This document shows positions 25,266-35,345 of a DNA stretch of 64,000 bases, in pieces. Source of the stretch: Aggregicoccus sp. 17bor-14. Its GTDB lineage: Bacteria; Myxococcota; Myxococcia; Myxococcales; Myxococcaceae. The notes below the pieces were generated by a model. It made no database searches, was not told the origin of the DNA, and worked only from the letters and a program-made list of their open reading frames with translations. Each line of letters starts with the position of its first letter. The stretch's first letter is position 1. The DNA lies in assembly GCF_009659535.1 (NCBI RefSeq), contig NZ_VJZZ01000008.1, positions 250,001 through 314,000 of the forward strand, given 5' to 3'. The translations under genes and the position numbers were made by a program.

Positions 25266-26119
25266 GGGATGAGCCTCTCGATGCGGGTGACGAGGATGCC
25301 CTCGCAGCCGATGGCCTTGAGCGCGGTGGTGGTTCGGTAGATGGAGCTCGCCGAGACCACGGCGTGCACCGCGACGTGGTTTCCGCCGTTGAGGATGTCC
25401 ACCACCGTGGGACCGTTGAGGCCGGGCAGCACCTCGCGCACGCGCGGCAGCATGTCGCGGGTGCAGTTGGCCATCAGGTAGCGCTTGCCGCGCGCGCGCA
25501 GCACGGAGCCCAGCGCCATGGTGAGCTCGTCGAGCTGGCGGGCCGTCTCGGCGTCGCGCCCCGGGCGGGCGATGAGCCGCGCGCTGGACTGGATGACGGT
25601 GTCCACCTCGCGCAGGCCGTTCATCTTCAGGGTGGAGCCGGTGGAGGTGAGGTCCACCACGATGTCCGCGATGCCCAGGTGGGGGGCAATCTCCGCGGCG
25701 CCCGAGACCGGCACCACCACCACCCGCTTTCCCTGCGCCGCGAAGTAGCGCTCGGTGAGGCGGGGGAAGCAGGTGGCCACGCGCACGCCGTCGCGCACGT
25801 CGTCCAGCTGCTCCACTCCGCTCTCCTCGCGCGCGGCGACCACGAGCCGGCAGCGGCCGAACTCGAGGTCCATGAGCAGGTCCAGCTCGCGACCGGCCTC
25901 GTTCACCAGATCCCATCCCGTGACGCCTGCCGCCGCGGCGCCGTCCGCCACGAACTCGGGGATGTCCTGGGCTCGCACGAAGATGGCTTCGAACTCGCCG
26001 CCGAGGCTCGCGGTGAGGGCGCGCTCGCCGCGGGCGCGCACCTCGAGCCCGGCGTCGTTGAACAGCTCGCGGACCTCTTCGGCGAGCCGGCCTTTGTTGG
26101 GGAGGGCGATCTTCAGCAT
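25262..26119 (-). CDS. hisG: ATP phosphoribosyltransferase, long form
   Basis: A 285-residue HisG catalysing the first, feedback-controlled step of histidine synthesis. The N-terminus is MLKIALPNKGRL. The PRPP-binding loop IVVDLTSTGSTLKMNGL is near 155-172. A C-terminal ACT-like regulatory domain (about 215-285) includes GNHVAVHAVVS and TALKAIGCEGILV. It is the long form, so it should not need HisZ, and none is seen. It is first in the structural operon, 43 bases after the attenuator terminator. Confidence 0.96.
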   Translation of the reverse strand: MLKIALPNKGRLAEEVRELFNDAGLEVRARGERALTASLGGEFEAIFVRAQDIPEFVADGAAAAGVTGWDLVNEAGRELDLLMDLEFGRCRLVVAAREESGVEQLDDVRDGVRVATCFPRLTERYFAAQGKRVVVVPVSGAAEIAPHLGIADIVVDLTSTGSTLKMNGLREVDTVIQSSARLIARPGRDAETARQLDELTMALGSVLRARGKRYLMANCTRDMLPRVREVLPGLNGPTVVDILNGGNHVAVHAVVSASSIYRTTTALKAIGCEGILVTRIERLIP

Positions 26120-26161
26120 GGGTGGCTTCCGGGTGCGGCGGGTGGGGAGAACGCCAAAACG

Positions 26162-26191
26162 AAAAGAGCCCGTCCTGGGGGGACGGGCTCT
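26162..26191 (-). terminator. his operon attenuator terminator
   Basis: On the minus strand, an 11-base perfect stem (arms 26181-26191 and 26165-26175), a five-base loop, and then TTTTCGTTTT. It lies between the leader peptide stop and hisG, so it would abort transcription before the operon. The segment GACGGGT inside the leader ORF (26271-26265) can pair with GCCCGTC of the stem's first arm (26188-26182), giving a candidate antiterminator. Confidence 0.85.
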
Positions 26192-26232
26192 CGGTCACTG
26201 CGGCAGGCTTTCCGGGTGGTGCGTCTGTGGCG

Positions 26233-26322
26233 TCAGTCACCCATGGCATGCGCGCGGCGAGCGGACCCGTCGGGGCCGTGCCGATGATGCGCATGATGGT
26301 GATGAGCGGTGGAGAGACGCAC
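26233..26322 (-). CDS. hisL: his operon leader peptide
   Basis: A 29-codon ORF beginning GTG and ending TGA, 113 bases before hisG. It contains eight His residues at positions 7, 8, 9, 10, 12, 13, 15 and 25; seven of nine consecutive codons (7-15) are His. This is the hallmark of a leader peptide whose translation senses charged tRNA-His. Stalling in the His run would leave the following GACGGGT free to form the antiterminator. The upstream promoter's predicted start falls on or next to the GTG, so the leader may be translated without a Shine-Dalgarno; a TAGGA eight bases upstream is the alternative but overlaps the -10. Confidence 0.85.
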   Translation of the reverse strand: MRLSTAHHHHAHHRHGPDGSARRAHAMGD

Positions 26323-26329
26323 GGAGCCA

Positions 26330-26359
26330 GTCCTAACGCCGCCCAGGGCCCGCCGTCAA
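26330..26359 (-). promoter_or_regulatory. his operon promoter
   Basis: TTGACG (26354-26359), an 18-base spacer and TAGGAC (26330-26335), read on the minus strand. The predicted start is at about 26322-26323, which coincides with the first base of the leader peptide. The region is shared with the divergent thiO gene. Confidence 0.5.
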
Positions 26360-26405
26360 CCTGCGCTTGAAATGCACGCGGCAGCGGAGCAGAAGCCCGG
26401 GTCAT

Positions 26406-27596
26406 ATGAGCGAGTCCAGCGCGCGCAAGGGACAAGACAAGGGCCCAGACGTCATCGTCATCGGCGGAGGCCTGATGGGCTGCGGCATCGCGCTGCGCCT
26501 GTGCCAGGCGGGCGCGCGGGTGACGGTGCTCGAGCGCTCCATCCCCGGCGCGGAGGCCTCGAGCGCGGCGGCCGGCATCCTCGCCCCGCAGATGGAGTCC
26601 GAGGGGCCCGGCCCCTTCCTCGAGCTGTGCCTGCGCAGCCGCGCGCTCTACCCCGCCTTCGCCCAGGAGCTGCTGGAGCTCACGGGGGTGAACGTGGCGT
26701 ACCTGCCCAGCGGCGTGCTGCACACGGCCTTCGACGAGGGGCGCCTGCACCACCTGGAGGCGACGGTGGCCTGGCAGCGCGCGCTCGGCCTGCGCGCGGA
26801 GCTGCTCACGGGTGAGGAGGCGCGCGCGCTGGAGCCTGCGCTCGCGCCGGAGGTGCTCGCCGCAGCGCACTTCCCCGACGATCACCAGGTGGACAACCGC
26901 CTGCTGGTGCGCGCGCTGACGATGGCGGCCGCGCGCGCCGGGGCGCAGTTCCGCAGCGGCTACGTGCGCGGCATCCTCGAGGAGGGCGGCCGCGCGGTGG
27001 GCGTGGACCTGGACGGCGAGCCCTTGCGCGCGGACGCGGTGGTGGTGGCCGCGGGCTCCTGGTCGGGGCTCGTGCAGGGGCTGCCCCTGGACCCGCGCAC
27101 GGTGCGCCCCATGCGCGGGCAGATGCTGCAGCTGCAGACGCGCTTGCCGCTCATGCGCCACATCCTCGTCTCGCCCGAGGGCTACCTCGTGCCGCGCGCC
27201 GACGGGCGCGTCATCGCGGGCAGCACCATGGAGTTCGCGGGCTTCGACAAGCAGGTCACGGCGGAGGGGCTCGCGCGCATCCTCGCGCTGGCGCTGCGCC
27301 TGTGCCCGCAGCTCGCGAGCGCCGCGGTGGACTCGAGCTGGGCAGGCTTCCGCCCCTACACCGAGGACCACCTGCCGCTGCTGGGCCCCGGCCCCCTGCC
27401 CGGCCTCTTCCTCGCCACGGGCCACTTCCGCAACGGCATCCTCCTCACCCCCATCACCGCGAAGCTCGTGGCGCAGGCAGTGATGGGCGAGCGGACCAGC
27501 GTGGACCTCGCGCCCTTCCGCTACGACCGCCCGGCAGTGCGCCCGCCTGCCCGCTCGGCCGCTGCGGGGAGCCCGACCGAGGGTGCGGGGGGCTGA
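26406..27596 (+). CDS. thiO: glycine-oxidase-type FAD oxidoreductase (ThiO)
   Basis: A 396-residue DAO-family flavoprotein. The Rossmann motif VIVIGGGLMGCGIALRL is at about 16-32, and SAAAGILAPQ is near 55. The C-terminal FAD/substrate motif FRPYTEDHLPLLGPG...GHFRNGILLTPITA is typical of ThiO, which oxidises glycine to the iminoacetate used for the thiazole of thiamine. ThiO is the best assignment, supported by thiC in this window; the other thiazole genes are not adjacent, so another amine substrate cannot be excluded. It diverges from the his operon. Confidence 0.85.
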   Translation: MSESSARKGQDKGPDVIVIGGGLMGCGIALRLCQAGARVTVLERSIPGAEASSAAAGILAPQMESEGPGPFLELCLRSRALYPAFAQELLELTGVNVAYLPSGVLHTAFDEGRLHHLEATVAWQRALGLRAELLTGEEARALEPALAPEVLAAAHFPDDHQVDNRLLVRALTMAAARAGAQFRSGYVRGILEEGGRAVGVDLDGEPLRADAVVVAAGSWSGLVQGLPLDPRTVRPMRGQMLQLQTRLPLMRHILVSPEGYLVPRADGRVIAGSTMEFAGFDKQVTAEGLARILALALRLCPQLASAAVDSSWAGFRPYTEDHLPLLGPGPLPGLFLATGHFRNGILLTPITAKLVAQAVMGERTSVDLAPFRYDRPAVRPPARSAAAGSPTEGAGG

Positions 27597-27665
27597 GGCG
27601 GCCCCGACCCGGGCGCCTGCCCGTCCAGCGTCAGCGGACAGTGCGCAGGAAAGCGGGGGCCCCAA

Positions 27666-27694
27666 GTGGCAAAGGTGTACGGAAACGCTACACT
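27666..27694 (+). promoter_or_regulatory. candidate promoter for the HD-GYP gene
   Basis: GTGGCA (27666-27671), a 17-base spacer and TACACT (27689-27694). The predicted start at about 27701 is two bases before GTG 27703, consistent with a nearly leaderless message and with the absence of a ribosome binding site there. Confidence 0.4.
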
Positions 27695-27702
27695 CCCCGG
27701 CC

Positions 27703-28887
27703 GTGGAAGCCCTGCCACCGGTCCCCCCGCGAATCCTCATCGTCGACGACGACGACTCCGTGCGCGACGTCATCTCCGTGCTGCTGCGCGAGGAGGGCTA
27801 CAACTGCGCGTCCGCGAACGGAGCGGAGATGGCGCTGGACCTGGTGGGCATGGAGGACACGCCCCTCGTCATCAGCGACATGAAGATGCCGGGGCGCGAC
27901 GGCCTCTGGCTGCTCGAGACGCTGCGCGAGCGCTACCCCGACACCTCGGTGATCATGCTCACCGGCTTCGGGGACACCGAGGCGGCGGTGGACTGCCTGC
28001 GCCGCGGCGCGGTGGACTACCTGCTCAAGCCACCGAAGCTCACGGACCTCATCCGCGCCATCGAGCGCGCGCTGGCCAAGCGCCGCATCGACCTGGCGCG
28101 CAAGCGCTACCAGAAGAAGCTCGAGCGCAAGGTGCGCGACCGCACCACCGAGCTGCGCGCGGCGCTCAAGGACATCGCGAACACGTACCAGAACACGCTG
28201 CTCGCGCTGGTGGCGGCGCTGGACGCGCGCGAGCACGAGACGAGCGACCACTCGCAGCGCGTGGTCAGCTACACCACGGCCATTGCCCAGCGCATGGGCA
28301 TCCAGGGCGCGGAGCTGGACGAGATCGGCCGCGGCGCGCTGCTGCACGACATCGGGAAGATCGGCGTCCCGGACGCGGTGCTGCTCAAGCCGGGCAAGCT
28401 CACCCCGGCCGAGTGGACGGAGATGCGCAAGCACCCGGAGATCGGCTTCCAGATGATCCAGGCCATCCCCTTCCTCTCCACGCCCGCGCAGATCGTCCTC
28501 AGCCACCAGGAGCGCTGGGACGGCGCGGGCTACCCGCGCAACCTCGCCCGCCACGAGCTGCACGTGGGCGCGCGCATCTTCTCCGTCGCGGACACGCTGG
28601 ACGCGATGACGAGCGACCGCCCGTACCGCAAGGGCACCTCCTTCGCGAACGCCATCTCGGAGATCGCCCGCTGCGCGAACACCCAGTTCGACCCGGAGGT
28701 CGTGCGGGCCTTCCTGGACATCGGCGAGCAGGGGCTCATCTCCATCAAGGAGGAGATGGCCGCGCGCAAGCTGAACCCGGAGCTCGCCGAGGCCCAGGCC
28801 CAGGCGGCCGAGGCCTCGCTGGCGGAGGCGGCCGACGCCGAGCCCTCCACGCTGGACGACGGCCCCCCGCTGCGCGCACGTGGCTGA
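27703..28887 (+). CDS. response regulator with HD-GYP domain
   Basis: A 394-residue protein. The N-terminal REC domain has the acidic pocket at 15-18, phospho-acceptor Asp59 (VISDMKMPG), Thr87 and Lys109. A coiled-coil linker covers about 120-170. The HD-GYP domain has H215-D216 (LLHDIGKIG), HPEIG, and HQERWDGAGYP at 268-278. HD-GYP domains with intact HD and GYP motifs degrade cyclic di-GMP (or 3',3'-cGAMP), so phosphorylation of the REC domain probably controls nucleotide turnover. No sensor kinase is adjacent. The last 40 residues are Ala/Glu-rich. GTG 27703 gives the natural REC start. It precedes moaA in the same direction with a 75-base gap. Confidence 0.93.
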   Translation: MEALPPVPPRILIVDDDDSVRDVISVLLREEGYNCASANGAEMALDLVGMEDTPLVISDMKMPGRDGLWLLETLRERYPDTSVIMLTGFGDTEAAVDCLRRGAVDYLLKPPKLTDLIRAIERALAKRRIDLARKRYQKKLERKVRDRTTELRAALKDIANTYQNTLLALVAALDAREHETSDHSQRVVSYTTAIAQRMGIQGAELDEIGRGALLHDIGKIGVPDAVLLKPGKLTPAEWTEMRKHPEIGFQMIQAIPFLSTPAQIVLSHQERWDGAGYPRNLARHELHVGARIFSVADTLDAMTSDRPYRKGTSFANAISEIARCANTQFDPEVVRAFLDIGEQGLISIKEEMAARKLNPELAEAQAQAAEASLAEAADAEPSTLDDGPPLRARG

Positions 28888-28962
28888 CGGCGGACAGGTC
28901 CCCGCAGGTGCCCGGTGCGCCGGGCGTGCACACCTGTTAGGCCTGTAGCCGGACCGCCACCG

Positions 28963-29979
28963 ATGCCCCTGCCCTCCCCCGCCACCCCCGAGCCCGAGCG
29001 AGACCCGCTCACCCCGCCGCTGCTCGACGCGCAGGGGCGCCGCATGAGCTACCTGCGGCTCTCGGTCACGGACCGCTGCAACTTCCGCTGCCAGTACTGC
29101 TCGCCGGCGAGCTGGGGCGGCAAGAAGGACCTGCTCACGGCGGCGGAGTTCGAGCGCATCGCCTCGGTGTTCGCCCGCATGGGCATCCGCCGGGTGCGGC
29201 TCACGGGCGGCGAGCCGCTGCTGCGCCCGGACATCCTGGACGTGGCGGGGCGCATCGCCCGGCTGCCCGGCGTGGAGCGCGTGGCCATCACCACCAACGC
29301 GAGCCACCTCGAGGCGCTCGCCCGGCCCCTGCGCGAGGCGGGCGTCACCGAGCTCAACCTGAGCCTGGACACGCTCTCCGCGGACACCTTCCGGCAGCTC
29401 TCGCGCCAGGGGGACTTCCAGAGCATCCTGCGCGGCATCGACGCGGCGGTGGGCGCGGGCTTCCGCTCGCTCAAGCTCAACGTGGTGGTGCTGCGGGGCG
29501 TGAACGACCACGAGGCGGCTTCCCTCATCGCCTTCGCCCACGCGCGCGGCATCACCCCGCGCTTCATCGAGCTGATGCCCTTCGGCAAGGGCGAGGGCGT
29601 GCCCACCGCGGAGCTCGTCGCGCGGCTCGGCGCCGAGGGGCTCGCGCTCACGCCGGAGCCGGAGACGCCGCAGGAGCTGCAGGGGCCCGCGCGCTACTAC
29701 CTCACGCCCGGCGGCGCGCGCGTGGGCTTCATCAGCCCGATGACCCAGAACTTCTGCGGCGGCTGCAACCGCGTGCGCGTGGCCTCCAATGGGGATCTGC
29801 GCAGCTGCCTCGGCGGCCGCAGCCAGGCGCCCCTGCACCAGCTCATCCGCGGCGGGGCCTCGGACGCGGAGCTCGCGCGGGCGGTGCGCGCGGCGCTGGG
29901 CGAGAAGCCCGACGGGCACCGCTTCACCGAGCCCGGAGCGGCGCAGGCGCTCCTGCCGATGATGGGCATCGGCGGCTAG
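28963..29979 (+). CDS. moaA: GTP 3',8-cyclase MoaA
   Basis: A 338-residue radical-SAM enzyme for the first step of molybdenum cofactor synthesis. The N-terminal cluster ligands are Cys39, Cys43 and Cys46 (CNFRCQYC). The second, substrate-binding cluster uses Cys265, Cys268 and Cys282. The SAM-binding TGGEPLLRPDI is near 86, and the essential C-terminal Gly-Gly is present. An additional 25-residue Pro-rich stretch precedes the domain. It pairs functionally with moeA elsewhere in the window. Confidence 0.96.
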   Translation: MPLPSPATPEPERDPLTPPLLDAQGRRMSYLRLSVTDRCNFRCQYCSPASWGGKKDLLTAAEFERIASVFARMGIRRVRLTGGEPLLRPDILDVAGRIARLPGVERVAITTNASHLEALARPLREAGVTELNLSLDTLSADTFRQLSRQGDFQSILRGIDAAVGAGFRSLKLNVVVLRGVNDHEAASLIAFAHARGITPRFIELMPFGKGEGVPTAELVARLGAEGLALTPEPETPQELQGPARYYLTPGGARVGFISPMTQNFCGGCNRVRVASNGDLRSCLGGRSQAPLHQLIRGGASDAELARAVRAALGEKPDGHRFTEPGAAQALLPMMGIGG

Positions 29980-29999
29980 CGGAACCCCGGACGTGCGAA

Positions 30000-30040
30000 G
30001 GGCGGGAGTGCCGGGCCCCGAGGCCTGCGGCATCCCGCCC
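30000..30040. terminator. hairpin between convergent moaA and DUF4870 genes
   Basis: GGGCGGGA-G-TGCCG can pair with CGGCATCCCGCCC with a single bulged G. It sits between two converging genes but lacks a U tract, so termination is uncertain. Confidence 0.4.
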
Positions 30041-30063
30041 CACGCGGTGCTACGGCTGCGTGA

Positions 30064-30429
30064 CTACTTCACCAGGCGCAGGGTGGCCGGGTAGCGGTAG
30101 GTCTCGCCGTTGTTCGCCTTCATCGCGGCGATGATGTGGAACACGGTGACCAGGGGCCACAGCAGCAGCAGGCCGAAGCCGCAGGTGATGGCGCCGATGA
30201 CCGTGTAGGCGAGGAGCGCGGTGATCTCGAAGTTGAGCGCCTCCTTGGCCTGGGTGTTGATCCAGGCGCTCTCCTTGCCCTTCACGAGCATGGCGATGAG
30301 CGGCCCGAGGAAGCCGAGGAGGATGCCGCTCAGGTGCGAGAGCAGCCCCCAGGTCTTCTCGTCCTGCGTCGGCGCGGGAGTCCCCGACAGGTAGGTCCCC
30401 ATCTGCGGCTGCGGCGGCTGCTGCTCCAT
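30064..30429 (-). CDS. small membrane protein, DUF4870-like
   Basis: A 121-residue protein with a Gln/Pro-rich cytoplasmic start and then three predicted membrane segments (about 32-50, 70-85 and 88-108). The KTWGLLSHLSGIL and WINTQAKEALNFEIT motifs are typical of the DUF4870/Tic20-like family of small bacterial membrane proteins, whose function is unknown. AGGGGGAAG precedes ATG 30429. It lies 112 bases downstream of... the thiC end is at 30543, so the two minus-strand genes could be read together. Confidence 0.85.
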   Translation of the reverse strand: MEQQPPQPQMGTYLSGTPAPTQDEKTWGLLSHLSGILLGFLGPLIAMLVKGKESAWINTQAKEALNFEITALLAYTVIGAITCGFGLLLLWPLVTVFHIIAAMKANNGETYRYPATLRLVK

Positions 30430-30542
30430 GGCACTTCCCCCTTGGTACGAGCGTGTGTGGGCAGGCTCCAGAGGGCCCGCCTCGTCACGGGCCATCTTTA
30501 TCGGGCGCGGCTCAAAAGTCACGCCGACGACGGCGCAACCCC

Positions 30543-32618
<2,076 letters not shown>

Positions 32619-32631
32619 GTCACTGCGTCCC

Positions 32632-32660
32632 GCCATACCGCAGGTGGCCCGGAGCGACAA
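32632..32660 (-). promoter_or_regulatory. candidate thiC promoter
   Basis: TTGTCG (32655-32660), a 17-base spacer and TATGGC (32632-32637) on the minus strand. Transcription would start about seven bases before the riboswitch, as required for a full aptamer. Confidence 0.5.
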
Positions 32661-32682
32661 TCGGCGCGTGGAGAGGGGAAAA

Positions 32683-32715
32683 GGAAAAGGCCGCTGGGGT
32701 GTCCCCCAGCGGCCT
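32683..32715 (-). terminator. intrinsic terminator after tRNA-Thr
   Basis: A 12-base perfect stem (32688-32699 with 32704-32715), a four-base loop, and TTTTCCTTTTCC on the minus strand. It begins 11 bases after the tRNA 3' end. Confidence 0.9.
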
Positions 32716-32726
32716 CGATTTCCTTC

Positions 32727-32802
<76 letters not shown>

Positions 32803-32818
32803 AAAAAAGTGCGTGCGC

Positions 32819-32847
32819 GAAGTAGCACAGGGCCCGCGCTTGTTCAA
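32819..32847 (-). promoter_or_regulatory. tRNA-Thr promoter
   Basis: TTGAAC (32842-32847), a 17-base spacer and TACTTC (32819-32824) on the minus strand. The predicted start is about 10 bases before the mature tRNA 5' end. Confidence 0.55.
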
Positions 32848-33031
32848 AGGGAATGTGTGCACACCCGCAGAGGCACTGGGGATTCACCCCCAGGCCGGGT
32901 GGGCAGCCGCTCGCAAGTGTTCAGCGAGGGTCGTTCTGCGGTCTCGGGGGCCGCCCGGAATGACACAGCGCGTTGGCTAACCCTGCGTCATTGCAGGTAG
33001 AAGCCGGCCGCGCGCGCCACGCCGTGTTGGG

Positions 33032-33060
33032 TTGACCCTGATCGGTCCGCCACATATAGG
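33032..33060 (+). promoter_or_regulatory. glutamate dehydrogenase promoter
   Basis: TTGACC (33032-33037), a 17-base spacer and TATAGG (33055-33060), one of the best sigma-70-type matches in the window. The predicted start is near 33067, giving a leader of about 66 bases. Between this promoter and the tRNA promoter (32848-33031) I see no gene or other clear signal. Confidence 0.7.
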
Positions 33061-33132
33061 GGGCGCGCTTTCAACCCTGTCTATCCCGGACGACGCCCCG
33101 ATGCCGTCGTCCCCAAAGGAGCTTCCTCCCAC

Positions 33133-34686
33133 ATGGCCAGCGAAGAGAACTTCATGCGCGCCCCGGCGACCACCGAGCCCCGGCGGACCATCTACACGGA
33201 GGCGATGGAGATCTTCGACCGCGCAGCCGACCTCATCGACCTCGACAAGCGCGTGCGCTTGGAGCTCGAGGAGCCCGACTACGAGCACATCTTCTACGTC
33301 ACCGCGAAGCTGAAGGACCGGCTCGTGCCCCTGCTGCCCGAGGAGGCGAAGGCCTTCAACGACCTGCCGGTGACCCAGGTGCGCAACCCCGAGGGCCTCG
33401 AGCGCCTCGCGGACGGCAAGATCATCCTCAACGGCCGCGCGCTGCTCGGCTCGGACGTGGCCATCCGCCGCGGCCACCTGCGCCTGCCGGACGGCGGCGT
33501 GTACCAGCTCGTCCCCGGCGAGAGCCAGCGCTTCAAGGCCTACCGCGTGCAGCACAACCAGGCGCGCGGCCCCTACAAGGGCGGCATCCGCTACCACCGC
33601 GAGGTGAGCCTGGACCTCTTCAAGGCGCTCGCCGCGGAGATGACCTGGAAGACGGCCATCAGCGAGGTCCCGTTCGGCGGCGGCAAGGGCGGCATCCAGA
33701 TCGATCCGCGCCACTACGGCAAGGAGGAGCTCGCCAACATCACCCTGCGCTTCATGTACAAGCTCAAGGGGCTGATCGGGCCGAACATCGACATCCCCGC
33801 CCCGGACGTGGGCACCAACGGGGAGATCATGGCGCTCATGTACCGCCAGTACTCGGACGGTGAGCGCGAGCGCCACAACATGCGCGGCATCGTCACCGGC
33901 AAGGACGTGCGCATCGGCGGCTCCGAGGGCCGTGCGGCGGCGACCGGCCAGGGCGTGGCCTTCTGCATCGAGGACTACTACGCGGAGAAGGGCGAGACCC
34001 TCAAGGGCAAGACCTTCATCATGCAGGGCTTCGGCAACGTGGGCAGCCACGGCGCGCAGATCCTCTGCCAGATGGGCGCGCGCCTGCTCGCGGTGAACGA
34101 CGCGGACGGCACCATCTTCAACGGCGACGGCATCGACGTGAACGCCCTCATGGCGTACGTGGCCGACCCGAAGAACCTCAAGCGCAGCGTGCTCGGCTTC
34201 CCGGGCGCCCAGAAGATCGAGAAGAAGGATCTCTGGGAGGTGCAGGCGGACATCCTCGTGCCGGCGGCGCTCGGCGGCGAGATCACCGCGGACGTGGCGG
34301 AGCGGCTCAAGGTGAAGCTGATCGCCGAGGGCGCCAACGGCCCCACCACCCCCGAGGCCGACCGCGTGCTGCAGCGCCGCGGCATCGAGATGATCCCGGA
34401 CATCATCGCCAACGCGGGCGGCGTGACGGTGAGCTACTACGAGTGGATCCAGAACAAGCGGATGGAGCGCTGGAGCGAGGCCGAGGTGAACCAGCGCCTC
34501 GAGCACGCGATGAAGCGCAACTACCGCATCATCCGCGACATCTCGCGCAACCAGCCGCGCAAGACCGAGATGCACGACAGCCGCCGCTTCTGCATCGGCC
34601 GCGAGGTGGACACCCGCTGCGCCGCGATGATCCTCGCGCTCAAGCGCATCGAGGCCCACTACCTCCTCGAGGGCTTCTCGCAGTAG
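33133..34686 (+). CDS. gdhA: glutamate dehydrogenase (Glu/Leu/Phe/Val family)
   Basis: A 517-residue amino acid dehydrogenase, longer than the usual hexameric enzyme (about 420-450) because of a roughly 100-residue N-terminal extension. The catalytic region has ARGPYKGGIRYH, SEVPFGGGKGGI and PAPDVGTNG. The Rossmann motif is MQGFGNVGSHGA and the C-terminal AEGANGPTTPEA is standard. It interconverts glutamate and 2-oxoglutarate with NAD(P). AAAGGAG lies 11 bases before the ATG. It has its own promoter and a strong terminator, so it is monocistronic. It could supply or remove glutamate, including that from histidine breakdown by the hut genes. Confidence 0.93.
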   Translation: MASEENFMRAPATTEPRRTIYTEAMEIFDRAADLIDLDKRVRLELEEPDYEHIFYVTAKLKDRLVPLLPEEAKAFNDLPVTQVRNPEGLERLADGKIILNGRALLGSDVAIRRGHLRLPDGGVYQLVPGESQRFKAYRVQHNQARGPYKGGIRYHREVSLDLFKALAAEMTWKTAISEVPFGGGKGGIQIDPRHYGKEELANITLRFMYKLKGLIGPNIDIPAPDVGTNGEIMALMYRQYSDGERERHNMRGIVTGKDVRIGGSEGRAAATGQGVAFCIEDYYAEKGETLKGKTFIMQGFGNVGSHGAQILCQMGARLLAVNDADGTIFNGDGIDVNALMAYVADPKNLKRSVLGFPGAQKIEKKDLWEVQADILVPAALGGEITADVAERLKVKLIAEGANGPTTPEADRVLQRRGIEMIPDIIANAGGVTVSYYEWIQNKRMERWSEAEVNQRLEHAMKRNYRIIRDISRNQPRKTEMHDSRRFCIGREVDTRCAAMILALKRIEAHYLLEGFSQ

Positions 34687-34713
34687 TCGGCTGAGGGCAG
34701 CGCCGAAACGTCG

Positions 34714-34768
34714 AAGGGCACGGTGGACGCTTCCTCGAGGAAGCTTCCCGCCGTGCCCTTTGGCTTTT
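34714..34768 (+). terminator. terminator after glutamate dehydrogenase
   Basis: The arms AAGGGCACGG and CCGTGCCCTT enclose a nested GCTTCC/GGAAGC hairpin, followed by TTGGCTTTT. It lies 27 bases after the stop codon. Confidence 0.85.
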
Positions 34769-34790
34769 CAGGAGGCCTGCGCTCGCGGCC

Positions 34791-35165
34791 TCAGTGCATC
34801 ACGCGCTCGCGGTCCACCAACAAGAGCGGGTGCTCGTCCTTGGTCTCGTACGCCACGATGCGCAGCCCGATGCCGCGGCTGTGGCCGGCCTGCCCGTCCT
34901 TGCGCCCGTAGCTCAGGGCCACCTGGTAGCGCACCTCGCATAGGCAGCTCATCTCGGTGCCGTCCTCGCCAGCGAAGGTGATGCGCACCCGGCCGCCCAG
35001 CGGCATCGGCTCGCGCGTCTCCACGAACATGCCGGACGCGCTGATGTTGCGCCCGATTCCCCGCGTGAGCCCCTCCTCCGTCGACAGGTAGACCGTGAAG
35101 ACCTTGTCGAAGCGCAGGTGCGTGCGCCGCTCGGTGCTGCTCTGACTGGGACGCTGCTCGTTCAA
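34791..35165 (-). CDS. PilZ-domain (cyclic di-GMP-binding) protein
   Basis: A 124-residue single PilZ domain. The c-di-GMP signature is complete: R14-x-x-x-R18 (RRTHLR) and N40-x-S-x-x-G45 (NISASG), with the following beta barrel. Such proteins act as c-di-GMP receptors in motility, exopolysaccharide or development. TTG 35165 is chosen because GGAGG lies nine bases upstream; an ATG- or GTG-started longer form would read through the promoter and its inverted repeat. It converges on gdhA and diverges from the secreted unknown. Confidence 0.88.
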   Translation of the reverse strand: MNEQRPSQSSTERRTHLRFDKVFTVYLSTEEGLTRGIGRNISASGMFVETREPMPLGGRVRITFAGEDGTEMSCLCEVRYQVALSYGRKDGQAGHSRGIGLRIVAYETKDEHPLLLVDRERVMH

Positions 35166-35194
35166 AGGGGGATGCCTCCGGTGGGAACGAGGCA

Positions 35195-35222
35195 AAACTA
35201 CATGGTGGGAACATGTAGTCAA
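35195..35222 (-). promoter_or_regulatory. PilZ gene promoter with overlapping palindromic operator
   Basis: On the minus strand, TTGACT (35217-35222), a 16-base spacer and TAGTTT (35195-35200). A perfect inverted repeat ACTACATG-N7-CATGTAGT occupies 35197-35219, so it overlaps both hexamers and fills the spacer. This is the geometry of a repressor operator. Confidence 0.55.
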
Positions 35223-35345
35223 AATATCCACCCGCCCTCACCCATCCCCACCCCGCCCCACTCCGCTTCGGGCGCCCCCAAGCCCGTGGGCGGATGGCAG
35301 GATGCGCCCGCACGTCTTCCTTGCCCGTGGAGTTCTCCGCCCGTG

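Noticed and set aside
26120-26405. Plus-strand open frames through the his leader region.
   Set aside because: They are complements of the leader and terminator and show no protein-like features or ribosome binding site.
23964-27773. A minus-strand open frame of more than 1,200 codons covering hisD to beyond thiO.
   Set aside because: Only the hisD part (to 25265) makes protein-like sequence; the rest is low-complexity Arg/Ala/Gly-rich antisense of hisG and thiO, as expected in very GC-rich DNA.
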